Source: Achromobacter anxifer
GTDB taxonomy: Bacteria > Pseudomonadota > Gammaproteobacteria > Burkholderiales > Burkholderiaceae_B
Assembly: GCF_903652925.1 (NCBI RefSeq)
Contig: NZ_CAHLAR010000001.1
Location: 434,001 to 498,000 of the forward strand
Length of the DNA stretch: 64,000 nt
Direction of reading: 5' to 3'
The notes under the pieces: generated by a model
What the model saw: only the letters and a program-made list of their open reading frames with translations
Told to the model about the DNA's origin: nothing
The model's database searches: none
Made by a program: the position numbers and the translations under genes
Shown here: in pieces, positions 36,039 through 46,510 of the stretch
How the letters are laid out: each line of letters begins with the position of its first letter
Numbering within the stretch: position 1 is the stretch's first letter

Positions 36039-37040
36039 CTAAGCCGTGGTGGAAGGGGCGACCAGCCCGGCACAGACGGCCAGGTGCCAGAGGCCGCGCT
36101 CGGTGGCGTTCTGCGCCTGCTCGGGCGTGCCCAGGCCGTAGTGCTGCATGGCCTGGATGTAGCGCTGGCACAGCGCGGCGTCGCCGCAAAGCACGATGCG
36201 GGGCAGTTCGCCCTGCTGTTGCAGCATCTCGGCCAGCGCCGCGATCTCATGGCCGATGAGCAGGCCCGACAGGTAGTCGGCCTGCGATTCGGGCGCGAGT
36301 TCGCCGGTCAGGCCGAGCGCGCGCGTGCTGAAGATGGTGGACAGCACGCCGGCGCGGCCGGCGGGAGCGCCGGCCACCTTCAGGCCGCGCTCGAAGGCGG
36401 CCATGTCGGCGCTGGCGGCGTCGGCCATGGTCCGGCCCAGGATGGTGTGGCCACGCAGCGCGGCGTAGACCTCGCCGGTCATGAAGGTGTCGAAGTGCGT
36501 GACGCGGCCGCGGCGGGCGTTGACCCATTTCGAATGCGTGCCGGGCAGGCCGATCAGGACGCTGTCGGCGCTGCGGGCTGCCGGGTCCGCCATCACGCCG
36601 ACGACCTGGGTCTCTTCGCCGCGCATGACGTTGGGCAGGCCGTGGCGCTGGATCAGGCCGGGCACGATGTGCACCGGCTGCGCGCCGCCGCGTTCGACCA
36701 CGGTCAGCAGCGTGCCGATGCGTTGCAGGTCGACCGGCACGTCCAGGTAGGCGGCTTCCTGCCAGCCCTGGGCGCTGCCGACCATGCCGCAGGCGATCAC
36801 CGGCAGGGCCGGCTCGGCCCGCAGCCAGTCGCCGCAAGCCTGTTCGAAGGCCAGCTCGAAGCCCGACAGCGTCGTGGTGGCGGCGCCGTCCTGCAGCGGC
36901 TGCGGCAGGCGCATGATGCCCCAGGGCAGATGGCGCGTATCCAGCGTGCGGCCGGCGGCGTCCAGCCGGTAGGCGCGCAGCGAGGAGGTGCCCCAATCCA
37001 GCGCGATGAGCGCCGCGCGGGCGGGAGATCCGGTAGTCAT
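36039..37040 (-). CDS. dgoK: 2-dehydro-3-deoxygalactonokinase
   Basis: A 333-residue sugar kinase that phosphorylates 2-dehydro-3-deoxy-D-galactonate at O6. The ASKHA ATP-binding opening [15 protein letters not shown] is at residues 13-27, with [13 protein letters not shown] and [10 protein letters not shown] further on. It is longer than Escherichia coli DgoK (292 residues), mainly at the C-terminus. It is the first gene of the dgo operon and divergent from the IclR gene at 37374. Confidence 0.94.
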   Translation of the reverse strand: MTTGSPARAALIALDWGTSSLRAYRLDAAGRTLDTRHLPWGIMRLPQPLQDGAATTTLSGFELAFEQACGDWLRAEPALPVIACGMVGSAQGWQEAAYLDVPVDLQRIGTLLTVVERGGAQPVHIVPGLIQRHGLPNVMRGEETQVVGVMADPAARSADSVLIGLPGTHSKWVNARRGRVTHFDTFMTGEVYAALRGHTILGRTMADAASADMAAFERGLKVAGAPAGRAGVLSTIFSTRALGLTGELAPESQADYLSGLLIGHEIAALAEMLQQQGELPRIVLCGDAALCQRYIQAMQHYGLGTPEQAQNATERGLWHLAVCAGLVAPSTTA

Positions 37041-37373
37041 GAATCTGTCTCGTCTCTGGCGGCCAGTCCGGCTGCCGCTGTGCGCCGGGGGGCGGCGCGG
37101 GGCAGGGGGACTGGCAAGCCTTGTTGTCTGAAGCCCGCGAGGCGCGTAGGCGCGCGTAGCGGGCGATGGGAAAAATTCTAGATCAGCGCTTGAAAAATCT
37201 CAAAATATAGAATTAAATCCCACATACAGGGAATAATGAGACGAGCGACGGTTGCCGCGCCATGCTTTGAATTTCCTGAGGAATCGCGCGGAAAGTCCGC
37301 CTTTTCCCGGCATCCCGCCGCGATTGCGGCGGTTATGCTTGCATTCGTTCTCTTGTTGCCTGGCTCCGTTTTC
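37041..37373. promoter_or_regulatory. Divergent control region, dgo operon/IclR gene
   Basis: A 333-bp intergenic region with a markedly AT-rich segment at 37165-37240 inside GC-rich flanks. That segment is the likely site of the dgo promoter and of IclR binding. TCTCA near 37196 and TGAGA near 37236 form a widely spaced inverted pair, and TCCC/GGGA flank the CACATACA core at 37218-37232. No single operator is convincing. An upstream in-frame ATG at 37236 would add a hydrophobic extension that family members lack. Confidence 0.45.
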
Positions 37374-38192
37374 ATGACCCGTTCGCAGATTTCCGACCGT
37401 ACCCCCACCCTGGATCCCGATGGCGCCGCACCCGCAGGCACGCAGACCTTGATGCGCGGCCTGGCCGTGGTGCAGGCCGTGTCCGGCGGCGCGCGCGACC
37501 TGAAGGAGATCTGCGCGCGCATCGGCGTGGCGCGCAGCACCACGCACCGGCTGGCCAGCTGCCTGGTGCAGGAACGCTATCTGCGGTCCCTGCCTGGCGT
37601 GGGGTATGTGCTGGGGCCCAAGCTGATCGAGCTGGGCTTTCAGGCGCGCGAGGCCTTTCCGATGGCGACGCTGGCGCGTCCCTACCTGGACAGCCTGGCG
37701 GAGCAGACGGGCGACACCATCCACCTGGCCGTGCGCGACAACGACGAGGTCCTGTACCTGGAAAAGATCCCCGGCAAGAAGGGGCTGGAAATGCGCTCGC
37801 GCGTGGGGCATCGCATGCCGCTGGCCGCCACGGGCGTGGGCAAGGCGCTGCTGCTGGATACCGAAGAGCCGCAATGGAAGGCGCTGTACCGCGTGGGCGC
37901 GCCGGTGTCGTCTCGCGCGGGCGGCGGCAGCCCGACCTGGGAGGCCTTCCGCGACCGCATGCGCGACTACGCCGCCCATGGCTATGCCTTCGACCTCGAA
38001 GACAACGAACCGTCGATCCGCTGCGTGGCGGCGCCGGTGCGCGACGCCTCCAGCGGCATCGTGGCCGCGATCAGCGTGTCCAGCACGGTGCCCTACATGT
38101 CGCTGGAACGCATGCGCGACATGGTCGCCGTGGTGCAGGGCGCCGCGGCGGGGATTTCAGCGGAATTGGGCTGGAAGGTGGACCGCGGCTGA
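37374..38192 (+). CDS. IclR-family regulator of the dgo operon
   Basis: A 272-residue IclR regulator with helix-turn-helix at about residues 27-70 (ICARIGVARSTTHRLASCL) and an effector domain containing RVGHRMPLAATGVGKALLL. The divergent placement next to dgoK makes it the probable dgo repressor. Escherichia coli uses a GntR-type DgoR, so this is a different regulator family in the same role (inference). ATG 37374 is preferred over 37236 because it gives the usual family length. Confidence 0.9.
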   Translation: MTRSQISDRTPTLDPDGAAPAGTQTLMRGLAVVQAVSGGARDLKEICARIGVARSTTHRLASCLVQERYLRSLPGVGYVLGPKLIELGFQAREAFPMATLARPYLDSLAEQTGDTIHLAVRDNDEVLYLEKIPGKKGLEMRSRVGHRMPLAATGVGKALLLDTEEPQWKALYRVGAPVSSRAGGGSPTWEAFRDRMRDYAAHGYAFDLEDNEPSIRCVAAPVRDASSGIVAAISVSSTVPYMSLERMRDMVAVVQGAAAGISAELGWKVDRG

Positions 38193-38202
38193 GGCCGCGG
38201 TC
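38181..38202. terminator. Hairpin at end of IclR gene
   Basis: GACCGCGGC and GCCGCGGTC form a perfect 9-bp stem with a TGAG loop, and the plus strand continues CCGCGTTTTATT. The stem contains the IclR stop codon. It probably ends that transcript and may slow convergent transcription from the GST gene. Confidence 0.65.
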
Positions 38203-38209
38203 CCGCGTT

Positions 38210-38830
38210 TTATTCCAGCGGCAGCGTCAGCACGCCCTGCGGGGCGGGACGCATCATGACGCGGCGGTACCAGGCCGACAGGGCCGGCGTATCGGGACGT
38301 TCGATCGGCAGGGCCAGCCAGCGATGCGCGGAACAGACCAGGGCGATGTCGCCCATGCTGAGGTGGCGGCCGGCGATGAACTCGCGGCCCTGCAGGGCCT
38401 GGTCCAGGATCTGGGCGCGCGCGTTCGAGCGCTTGACCGAATTCTCGATGGCGGCCAGGTCGCGCTTGTCCTCGGGCGTGCGGATCAGGCCCAGGAAGGC
38501 CGGGCCCATGGCGCCCTGCCATTCGGTGGCCTGCCAGTCCATCCAGCGGTCGGCGTCGGCGCGCATGCACACGTCTTCCGGCCACAGGCTGCCAACGCCG
38601 TAGCGCGCGGCCAGATAGCGCACGATGGCGTTCGATTCCCACAGCACGAAGCCGCCGTCGTCGATGACGGGCACCGTGCGGTTGGGGTTGAGCTTGGCGA
38701 ACTCCGGCGTGCCGACCACGCCGAACGGGCCGCCTGCCTGGATGAAGGAATGCGGCAGGGCCAGCTCGCGCACCGCCAGCATGACTTTCTGAACGTTGAC
38801 GGACGTCAGGCGTCCCCAGATCTTCAACAT
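38210..38830 (-). CDS. Glutathione S-transferase family protein
   Basis: A 206-residue GST. The N-terminal thioredoxin-like domain (about 1-80) begins MLKIWGRLTSVNVQKV, with Ser/Asn at the usual catalytic position and RTVPVIDDG and LWESNAIVRYLA for glutathione binding. An all-helical C-terminal domain (about 88-200) follows. It is cytosolic and probably conjugates or reduces electrophiles with glutathione; the class and substrate are not fixed by sequence. ampD follows upstream on the same strand with an 18-base gap. Confidence 0.9.
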   Translation of the reverse strand: MLKIWGRLTSVNVQKVMLAVRELALPHSFIQAGGPFGVVGTPEFAKLNPNRTVPVIDDGGFVLWESNAIVRYLAARYGVGSLWPEDVCMRADADRWMDWQATEWQGAMGPAFLGLIRTPEDKRDLAAIENSVKRSNARAQILDQALQGREFIAGRHLSMGDIALVCSAHRWLALPIERPDTPALSAWYRRVMMRPAPQGVLTLPLE

Positions 38831-38847
38831 AACCAGTCCTTGTAGTG

Positions 38848-39426
38848 TCAGACGGGCGGCAACTGCCGCCGCGCAAAGTCGCTGTCGCGCGAGAAGCGCG
38901 TCCAGTTGAAAGCGGGTCCGGGATCGGTCTTGCGGCCCGGGGCGATGTGTTCATGGCCCCAGGCGGCCGCCAGCGGATGGCGCGCGCGCAGGGCCGGCGT
39001 CAGCTTGCGCAGCGCCAGATACTGCTCTTCGGCATAGGGCAAGGTATCCGTGCCTTCCAGCTCGACGCCGATGGAAAAGTCATTGCAGCGTTCGCGCCCC
39101 GCGTAGCGCGAAACGCCGGCATGCCAGGCGCGCTCGTCGGTCGATACGAACTGGATGATGCTGCCGTCGCGGCGGATGAAGAAATGCGCCGACACGCGCA
39201 GGCCGCGCAGCCGTTCCAGCCAGGGATGCGAACCGTAGTCCAGCGTGTTCAGGAACAGCCCCGCGACTTCAGGACCGCCGAATTGCCCTGGCGGCAGGCT
39301 GATGTTGTGCAGCACCAGCAGCGACACTTGCGCGCCGGCGGGGCGCGCGTCGCGGTTGGGAGAGGGCATGAGCGTGACACCCGGGGCCGGCGCCAGCCAG
39401 CCATGACGATCCAGAAGCAAGGCCAT
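38848..39426 (-). CDS. ampD: 1,6-anhydro-N-acetylmuramyl-L-alanine amidase
   Basis: A 192-residue zinc amidase that removes the peptide from recycled anhydro-muropeptides in the cytosol. The zinc ligands correspond to AmpD: His40 (LLVLHNISLPP), His158 in WGHEHIAPGRKTDPGP and Asp168, with the catalytic Lys166. The N-terminal positions 1-25 match the short strand of AmpD, and there is no signal peptide. Loss of AmpD raises inducible AmpC beta-lactamase in bacteria that have AmpR; whether this genome does is not visible. Confidence 0.95.
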   Translation of the reverse strand: MALLLDRHGWLAPAPGVTLMPSPNRDARPAGAQVSLLVLHNISLPPGQFGGPEVAGLFLNTLDYGSHPWLERLRGLRVSAHFFIRRDGSIIQFVSTDERAWHAGVSRYAGRERCNDFSIGVELEGTDTLPYAEEQYLALRKLTPALRARHPLAAAWGHEHIAPGRKTDPGPAFNWTRFSRDSDFARRQLPPV

Positions 39427-39502
39427 GGGAAGAGAGCATGCGTGTGGTTACCAACTACGCATTATGCCGTGCGGGGCGGCCAGCCTCTAATGGGCGGCCG
39501 GA

Positions 39503-39766
39503 TCAGTGTTTGGCGGGTCCCAGCCGGGCGTGTTCCGCGCTGCACCAGGTCTGGCCGTTCTGCAGCAAGGCCTCGGAGCGCGGCAGATGGATGCCGCAAT
39601 GGGCGCAACGCACCATGGATTCCAGGGGCGGGGGCTGGCGCGCACCGGCCTTGGCCTTCTTCGCGGCCTGCGCGCCGTCCTGCTTCGATGCCGCCATGCG
39701 CCCCGCCAGGCGGGCCACGAACAGCACCAGGATGATCAGAACAATCCAGAACAGCAACTTGCCCAC
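39503..39766 (-). CDS. PP0621-family small membrane protein
   Basis: An 87-residue protein with one N-terminal membrane helix (about residues 3-22), a Lys/Ala/Pro-rich linker, and a C-terminal zinc-ribbon-like part with CAHCGIHLP and TWCSAEH. This layout is that of the PP0621 family, small proteins of unknown function often placed between ampD and a ccsA-like gene. It lies 1 base from the ccsA-like gene, so translation is likely coupled. Confidence 0.82.
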   Translation of the reverse strand: MGKLLFWIVLIILVLFVARLAGRMAASKQDGAQAAKKAKAGARQPPPLESMVRCAHCGIHLPRSEALLQNGQTWCSAEHARLGPAKH

Positions 39767-39767
39767 G

Positions 39768-40610
39768 TCAACCTCGATGCAGAATCATTTCCAGCACGAA
39801 CCGGCTGCCGGTATAGGCCAGAATCAGGAACCCGAAACCCGTCAGCGTCCAGCGCAGGGCCACGCGGCCGCGCCAGCCCCAGATGTGGCGGCCGGCCAGC
39901 AGCACGCCGAAGGTCAGCCACGACAGCAGCGTGAATACGGTCTTGTGGTCGAACGGCAGGATCTTGCCCGTCAGCTTCATGGACGCCACAGAACCCGTGC
40001 CCACGGCCAGCGTCAGCACGATGAAGCCGATCCAGATGATGCGGAACAGCAGCTGTTCTTGCACCAGCAGCGGCGGCTGGGAGTCCAGCACGCGGCCGAT
40101 GATGCTGCGTTCGGCGGGAGCGTCCAGCGGGCGGTGCAGGTGGCGGTCCAGCAGCGCCATCATCATGGCGTGCAGGGCGGCGATGGTGATCAGGCCGTAG
40201 GCCGCCAGGGCGATCAGCAGGTGGACGCGCAGCCAGGAATCATTGGCGTGGGGCACGAACTGCCCCTGCGGGAACAGGGCGGCCAGAGCGCTGGCGAGGG
40301 CGGCGGCGGGCAGCAGCAGCAGTTGCAGGCCGTCTATGCGCACCAGCAGGCTTTCCAGCCAGAACACCACCATGCCCAGCCAGATCGCGGCGGACAGGGC
40401 CAGCGCCCAGCCGATGAACAGGTGCTGGGCCCCCAGCATCGATTGTTGCAGCCCGATTCCATGGAGAACCAGGGCTCCCAGCAGGCACAGGCGGGCGACC
40501 TTGCCCGTCTGTTCCACGCCGCCGGCGCCGGCCAGGCGGATCCAGAGCGACCCCCCGAGCACCGCGTACGCCAAGGCAGCCGCCGTGTGAAATACAATGC
40601 CTAGTGACAT
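39768..40610 (-). CDS. CcsA/YpjD-like membrane protein
   Basis: A 280-residue membrane protein with about eight predicted helices of the cytochrome c assembly (CcsA/CcmC) superfamily. The tryptophan-rich motif is recognisable as LLSWLTFGVLLAGRHIWGWRGR, and conserved histidines stand in LGAQHLF, VHLLIALAAYG and RHIWGWR. It lies opposite ffh, where this YpjD-like member is commonly found. It may handle haem, but no other cytochrome c maturation genes are nearby. The frame opens at 40688; ATG 40610 (MSLGIVFHTAA) is preferred because it opens on the first helix. Confidence 0.85.
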   Translation of the reverse strand: MSLGIVFHTAAALAYAVLGGSLWIRLAGAGGVEQTGKVARLCLLGALVLHGIGLQQSMLGAQHLFIGWALALSAAIWLGMVVFWLESLLVRIDGLQLLLLPAAALASALAALFPQGQFVPHANDSWLRVHLLIALAAYGLITIAALHAMMMALLDRHLHRPLDAPAERSIIGRVLDSQPPLLVQEQLLFRIIWIGFIVLTLAVGTGSVASMKLTGKILPFDHKTVFTLLSWLTFGVLLAGRHIWGWRGRVALRWTLTGFGFLILAYTGSRFVLEMILHRG

Positions 40611-40716
40611 AGAAACCGTTGTCTGGATGGGGCCTGGGGGCGCATGCCGCCCGTAAGCGCAGAATCCGCGCCTGCGGCCACCGTTCAATCAATTAGTTTA
40701 AGCGGAAACGCCTCTC

Positions 40717-42123
40717 ATGCTCGATAACCTAACTCAACGCCTGTCGCGCGTCGTCAAGACGCTGCGCGGGGAAGCCCGCCTGACCGAGGCCAATACCCAG
40801 GAGATGCTGCGCGAAGTGCGCATGGCGCTGCTGGAAGCCGACGTGGCGCTGCCCGTCGTGCGCGAGTTCGTCGCCCGCGTAAAGGAAAAGGCGCTGGGCG
40901 AAGAAGTCGCCAGCAGCCTCAGCCCCGGCCAGGCCCTGGTCGGCGTCGTCCACAAGGAACTGACTGCCCTGATGGGCGGCGACCTGGGCGCCGACTCCGG
41001 CGAACTGTCGCTGGCGGTGCAGCCGCCCGCCGTCATCCTGATGGCCGGCTTGCAGGGCGCCGGCAAGACCACCACCACCGGCAAGCTGGCGCGCTGGCTC
41101 TCCGAAGGCCAGCACACCCAGCACGGCCGCAAGACCGGCAAGAAGAAAGTGCTGGTGGTGTCCGCCGACGTCTACCGCCCGGCCGCCATCGACCAGCTCA
41201 AGAGCGTGGCGGCGCAGGTCGGCGTGGACTTCCTGCCCACCGACCCCAGCCAGAAGCCCGAGGACATCGCCCGCAACGCGGTGGACCACGCCCGCCGCCA
41301 TCACTACGACGTGCTGATCCTGGACACGGCCGGTCGCCTGGGCATCGACGAGGCCATGATGCGCGAGATCCGCGCGCTGCATGACTTGGTCAAGCCGGTG
41401 GAAACGCTGTTCGTGGTCGATGCCATGCAGGGCCAGGACGCGGTCAATACCGCGCGCGCCTTCGCGGAAGCGCTGCCCCTGACTGGCGTGGTGCTGACCA
41501 AGCTGGACGGCGACGCCCGCGGCGGCGCGGCGCTGTCGGTGCGCCATGTCACCGGCAAGCCCCTGAAGTTCGTCGGCGTCTCGGAAAAGCTGGACGGCCT
41601 GGAGCCCTTCTACCCCGAGCGCATGGCGCAGCGCGTGCTGGGCATGGGCGACATCGTCTCGCTGGTCGAGCAGGCCCAGAAGAACATCGACATCGCCGAA
41701 GCCCAGAAGCTGGCCGCGAAGATCAAGTCGGGCAACAAGTTCGACCTGAACGACTTCCGCGACCAGCTCGGCCAGGTGAAGAAGCTGGGCGACATGGGCT
41801 CGCTGCTGGAAAAGCTGCCGGCCCAGTTTCAGCAGGCCGCGGGCCAGCTGCAGGGCGGCCAGGCTGAAAAGCAGCTGCGCCGCACCGAAGGCATCCTGAA
41901 TTCCATGACCGCGGCCGAACGTGCCAAGCCAGAACTCATCAAGGCCTCGCGCAAGCGCCGCATCGCGGCCGGCTCCGGCGTGCCGGTGCAAGAGGTCAAC
42001 CGCCTGCTCGCGCAGTTCGAGCAGATGCAGGGCATGATGAAGCAGATGAAGAAGGGCGGCATGGCGAAGATGATGCGCGCCATGGGCGGGATGAAGGGCT
42101 TGGGCCGTTTCGGCATGAAGTAA
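40717..42123 (+). CDS. ffh: Signal recognition particle protein Ffh
   Basis: A 468-residue SRP54 GTPase that binds 4.5S RNA and signal sequences and delivers ribosomes to FtsY. Order: N domain (1-90), G domain with GLQGAGKTTTTGKLA (G1), DTAGRL (G3) and TKLDGDARGG (G4/closing loop), and a methionine-rich M domain (about 325-468) with FEQMQGMMKQMKKGG at the end. Lengths and motifs are standard. It is divergent from the ccsA-like gene, with 106 bp between starts. Confidence 0.98.
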   Translation: MLDNLTQRLSRVVKTLRGEARLTEANTQEMLREVRMALLEADVALPVVREFVARVKEKALGEEVASSLSPGQALVGVVHKELTALMGGDLGADSGELSLAVQPPAVILMAGLQGAGKTTTTGKLARWLSEGQHTQHGRKTGKKKVLVVSADVYRPAAIDQLKSVAAQVGVDFLPTDPSQKPEDIARNAVDHARRHHYDVLILDTAGRLGIDEAMMREIRALHDLVKPVETLFVVDAMQGQDAVNTARAFAEALPLTGVVLTKLDGDARGGAALSVRHVTGKPLKFVGVSEKLDGLEPFYPERMAQRVLGMGDIVSLVEQAQKNIDIAEAQKLAAKIKSGNKFDLNDFRDQLGQVKKLGDMGSLLEKLPAQFQQAAGQLQGGQAEKQLRRTEGILNSMTAAERAKPELIKASRKRRIAAGSGVPVQEVNRLLAQFEQMQGMMKQMKKGGMAKMMRAMGGMKGLGRFGMK

Positions 42124-42225
42124 GGACCCCCACGCTTCGCTCACTGCGTGAGCTCTCTGCCCCCCGAGGGGGCGCTTTTTCCTTGGGGCGGCCCGGCGGA
42201 AAAAGGCCTTCTTGCATCGGACTGG
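42124..42225 (+). repeat. GC-rich intergenic element after ffh with terminator
   Basis: Directly after ffh comes a segment CCCCCACGCTTCGCTCACTG... with GAGGGGGCGC and CCTTGGGGCGGCCCGGC. I recognise it as similar in style to the dispersed intergenic elements of Bordetella and Achromobacter. Inside it GCCCCC (42159-42164) and GGGGGC (42168-42173) form a short stem followed by GCTTTTT, which can end the ffh transcript. Only one copy is visible in the window, so its repeat status needs a genome count. Confidence 0.45.
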
Positions 42226-42250
42226 AATGCCCCCTCCCGGGGGCATTTTT
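42226..42250 (+). terminator. Second terminator after ffh
   Basis: AATGCCCCC (42226-42234) pairs perfectly with GGGGGCATT (42239-42247) around TCCC, followed by a T-run. With the upstream stem it forms a double stop for ffh. Confidence 0.8.
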
Positions 42251-42268
42251 CATTGGGGATGCAGGCCC

Positions 42269-42298
42269 AAAAAAATGGCCAGACGTTGCGTCTGGCCA
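42269..42298 (-). terminator. Terminator of LysM/BON gene
   Basis: TGGCCAGACG (42276-42285) pairs perfectly with CGTCTGGCCA (42289-42298) around TTG, and on the minus strand a run of seven T residues follows. It lies 87 bases beyond the stop of the LysM gene. Confidence 0.88.
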
Positions 42299-42384
42299 AG
42301 TACTCGCGGCTGGCAGGGGGCGCCTGCCGCGATGCAAGCCGGAAAGCGCATGGGTGCCTTCCGGCCTGTCCGATTCGGTGGTGA

Positions 42385-42831
42385 TCAGGACAGCGGCGGG
42401 ATGCGCAGCACCTGGCCCGGGTAGATCTTGTCGGGGCTGGTCAGCATGGGCTTGTTGGCTTCGAAGATCAGGTTGTTCTTCGCGCCCTGGCCCTTGCCGT
42501 ATTGCGCCTCGGCAATCTTCCACAGGTTGTCGCCCTTCTGCACCGTGTACATCTTGGCTTCCGGCGCGGCCTGCTTCACCTTCAGTTGGTTGTCCACCTG
42601 GGCCACGCCCACGGTGTTGCCCAGCGCCAGAGTGATCTTCTCGGCGGCTTCCGTGCTGAGGGCCTCGCCCGCCACCGTGACCTTGTCGCCGTCGACCGAG
42701 ATCTGCAGGCCGTCGGCATTCAGGCCGTGCTTATCCAGCTCTTTCTTCAATTCGTCCGCCGTCGCGGCCTTGGCCTCGCTGGCGCCGAAGAGCTTTTCTC
42801 CAACGTCCTTGATGAAATTGAGCAGACCCAT
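42385..42831 (-). CDS. BON-LysM protein, Kbp/YgaU-like
   Basis: A 148-residue protein with a BON domain (about residues 25-85, ADELKKELDKHG...VDGDKVTVAGEA) and a C-terminal LysM domain (about 93-146, YTVQKGDNLWKIAEAQYGKG...YPGQVLRIP). The layout and length equal those of Escherichia coli YgaU (Kbp), a potassium-binding protein. There is no signal peptide, as in Kbp, so it is probably cytosolic despite the LysM. The neighbouring glycine-rich membrane protein gene is upstream on the same strand. Confidence 0.9.
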   Translation of the reverse strand: MGLLNFIKDVGEKLFGASEAKAATADELKKELDKHGLNADGLQISVDGDKVTVAGEALSTEAAEKITLALGNTVGVAQVDNQLKVKQAAPEAKMYTVQKGDNLWKIAEAQYGKGQGAKNNLIFEANKPMLTSPDKIYPGQVLRIPPLS

Positions 42832-42874
42832 AGTGTTTCCTTTATCTATGTTGCGGTGAGAGAAACAAGTGCCA

Positions 42875-43192
42875 TCAGGGCTTTTGGCCCATGAACATCT
42901 TGCGCACGATGCCGGCGATCAAGGTCAGCACGGCGCCACCGACGCCGCCGCCGACCACGCTGCCGGCTATCGCGGAAAGATCCAATCCCGTGTTGCCTGC
43001 TGCAACCGCGCCTGCTCCCGCGGTAATCATCGGGGCCAGCCAGGAACCGCCCGCCAGGCCGCCGATGGCGCCCGCGATGGTGTTGCCCAATGGACCCAGA
43101 TTGAATTGCTGGAGCATTTTTCCCAAGCCGTTGCCCCCGGCCGCGCCGGCGACAAGCTGGATGAGAAGGTTGATGATGACTGCGGTGTTCAT
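42875..43192 (-). CDS. Glycine-rich hydrophobic small protein
   Basis: A 105-residue protein with three hydrophobic, Gly/Ala-rich segments (about residues 3-25, 38-70 and 78-98) resembling glycine-zipper membrane proteins. The frame opens at 43264, but ATG 43192 with GGAGG 8 bases upstream is the natural start. Function unknown. It lies 44 bases upstream of the LysM/BON gene in the same direction; the two may form a stress-related envelope pair (inference). Confidence 0.7.
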   Translation of the reverse strand: MNTAVIINLLIQLVAGAAGGNGLGKMLQQFNLGPLGNTIAGAIGGLAGGSWLAPMITAGAGAVAAGNTGLDLSAIAGSVVGGGVGGAVLTLIAGIVRKMFMGQKP

Positions 43193-43413
43193 GATGCCTC
43201 CTCTGCCCCTGGGGGCAATGTGCAACGTTAGAACAACAGCAAGACAAACGTACGAAACCAGCAAGAACGATTATGACTCGCACATTCGCCGTGCGACGAG
43301 GGGTTAACGTGTAACAGGTTGCTAGTCTTCTGGCAGACTACGCAAGAATGCTGGTCAGTTTGCAGGAATGGCGCGCGGCGGGTCTAAACCGCATCGGGTT
43401 CGCGGCCACATAC

Positions 43414-43446
43414 GACTAGGGCCGCTATGCAGCGGCCCTAGTCTTT
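43414..43446. terminator. Strong hairpin between thiS and glycine-rich gene
   Basis: GACTAGGGCCGCT (43414-43426) pairs perfectly with AGCGGCCCTAGTC (43431-43443), a 13-bp stem with a tetraloop. T-runs are weak on both sides (CTTTG on plus). It lies 26 bases beyond the thiS stop on the minus strand and most likely ends the trmB-pip-thiS transcript. Confidence 0.7.
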
Positions 43447-43471
43447 GCGGTGCTTCAGTGTGGTGCTGGCT

Positions 43472-43672
43472 TCAGCCGCCGCCCACGGCCACCACGATTT
43501 CGATCTGGTCGCCATCCGTCAGCGCGGTCTGCGCATGCTGGCTCTTGGGCACGATCTCGCCGTTGCGTTCCACGGCTACGCGCTTGCCGGCATAGCCCAG
43601 GGCTTCCAGCAGTTCATTCACGGTCGTGTCCAGGGGAAACTCCCGTGCGTCTCCGTTCAGGGTGATGTGCAT
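43472..43672 (-). CDS. thiS: Sulfur carrier protein ThiS
   Basis: A 66-residue ubiquitin-like sulfur carrier for thiamine thiazole synthesis. The fold pattern and the C-terminal GGG (VVAVGGG) are visible; the terminal glycine becomes the thiocarboxylate, and one extra glycine is tolerated. In many betaproteobacteria thiG lies next to thiS; here the upstream neighbour is the iminopeptidase gene and the other side is the glycine-rich protein gene. thiG must be elsewhere if the pathway is complete. Confidence 0.9.
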   Translation of the reverse strand: MHITLNGDAREFPLDTTVNELLEALGYAGKRVAVERNGEIVPKSQHAQTALTDGDQIEIVVAVGGG

Positions 43673-43686
43673 GCAGGTCTCCTCAG

Positions 43687-45449
<1,763 letters not shown>

Positions 45450-45574
45450 AGCCCGAATTGTAGTGGCAGGCCCGGCGCGCCGCTGTCGTCCGGATGCACT
45501 AAATTGGGGACAGATTTGGTGCCTTCAGGTTGAGGCCTTGCGGGGGTGGGCGCCCGCGCAGCGCATTGCCATCC

Positions 45575-46402
45575 CTAGCTCCGTGTCCTGGTCAAAAAGT
45601 AATGGGCGGGCGAATCGCCGAAGGCGCGCCGGAACATGGCAATGAAGTTGCTGGGCGAGGCGTAGCCCAATTGTTCGGAAACATCCGTCACTGACGCGCC
45701 GTGCGCCAGCATTTCCAGCGCGTGGCCCAACTGCGCTTGCTGACGCCATTGCGCGAAACTCAAGCCTGTTTCGGACAGGATCAGCCGCCTCAAGGTACGG
45801 GCCGACATGGCGCCCCATTGTGCCCAGTCTTCCAACGTGCGCGGATTGCCGGGATCTTCCAGGATCGCTTGCGCCACGCGAGCCAGGCGCTGGTCGGAAG
45901 GCATGGGGATGTGCAGCGATTCGTGCGGCGCACGGCAGATTTCGTCGATGATGACCGCGGCGATGCGAGCCTGCTCCGGCGCCAGCAGCGCATGGCTATC
46001 CCAATTCTCGGCGCGCCGCACCAGGGCGCGCAAAACCTCTGAAATACCGATGACGCACGGCTGTTTCGGCAGCCGCCTTCCGCCATGCGGCGTGATGAGC
46101 AGGCTCCAGCCCGTCAGCGCGCCGCTCACCCGCACCTGGTGCGGGACGTTGGGCGGTATCCAGCCTGCCCGGTGCGGGGGCAGCAGCCACGAGCCATGCG
46201 GCGTCCTGACCTGAATCATCCCCGCGTCGACGCAGAAGACCTGGCCCCTCGCATGCTGATGCCAGTCGTACTCCCGCGTCCCCAGCTGGAATTCATTATC
46301 GGGGCTGTCATTGCCCCTCAGCGCGATAAGGGAAGGCCCTTCGAGCCACTCGCTGAGATCAACAGGCAGAGATGCGCGCACGGGTTCGGTCGTGTTGGCC
46401 AT
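45575..46402 (-). CDS. AraC-family transcriptional regulator
   Basis: A 275-residue regulator with an N-terminal cupin-type sensor (EYDWHQHARGQVFCVDAGMIQV, about residues 45-65) and a C-terminal pair of helix-turn-helix motifs (about residues 170-270; MSARTLRRLILSETGLSFAQW and ASVTDVSEQLGYASPSNFIAMFRRAFG). It is divergent from the DHA2 exporter gene, with about 108 bp between starts, so it is the likely controller of that exporter. The effector is unknown. Confidence 0.93.
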   Translation of the reverse strand: MANTTEPVRASLPVDLSEWLEGPSLIALRGNDSPDNEFQLGTREYDWHQHARGQVFCVDAGMIQVRTPHGSWLLPPHRAGWIPPNVPHQVRVSGALTGWSLLITPHGGRRLPKQPCVIGISEVLRALVRRAENWDSHALLAPEQARIAAVIIDEICRAPHESLHIPMPSDQRLARVAQAILEDPGNPRTLEDWAQWGAMSARTLRRLILSETGLSFAQWRQQAQLGHALEMLAHGASVTDVSEQLGYASPSNFIAMFRRAFGDSPAHYFLTRTRS

Positions 46403-46510
46403 TTTTCACTATTTTTAGTCCATTTGCCGTTATATGAGTTTACCCGCCGTCCCACACAATGGCCTGTCCGCAGGTTGCACAACGATCGACACATTCGGGA
46501 TCAGGCACAC

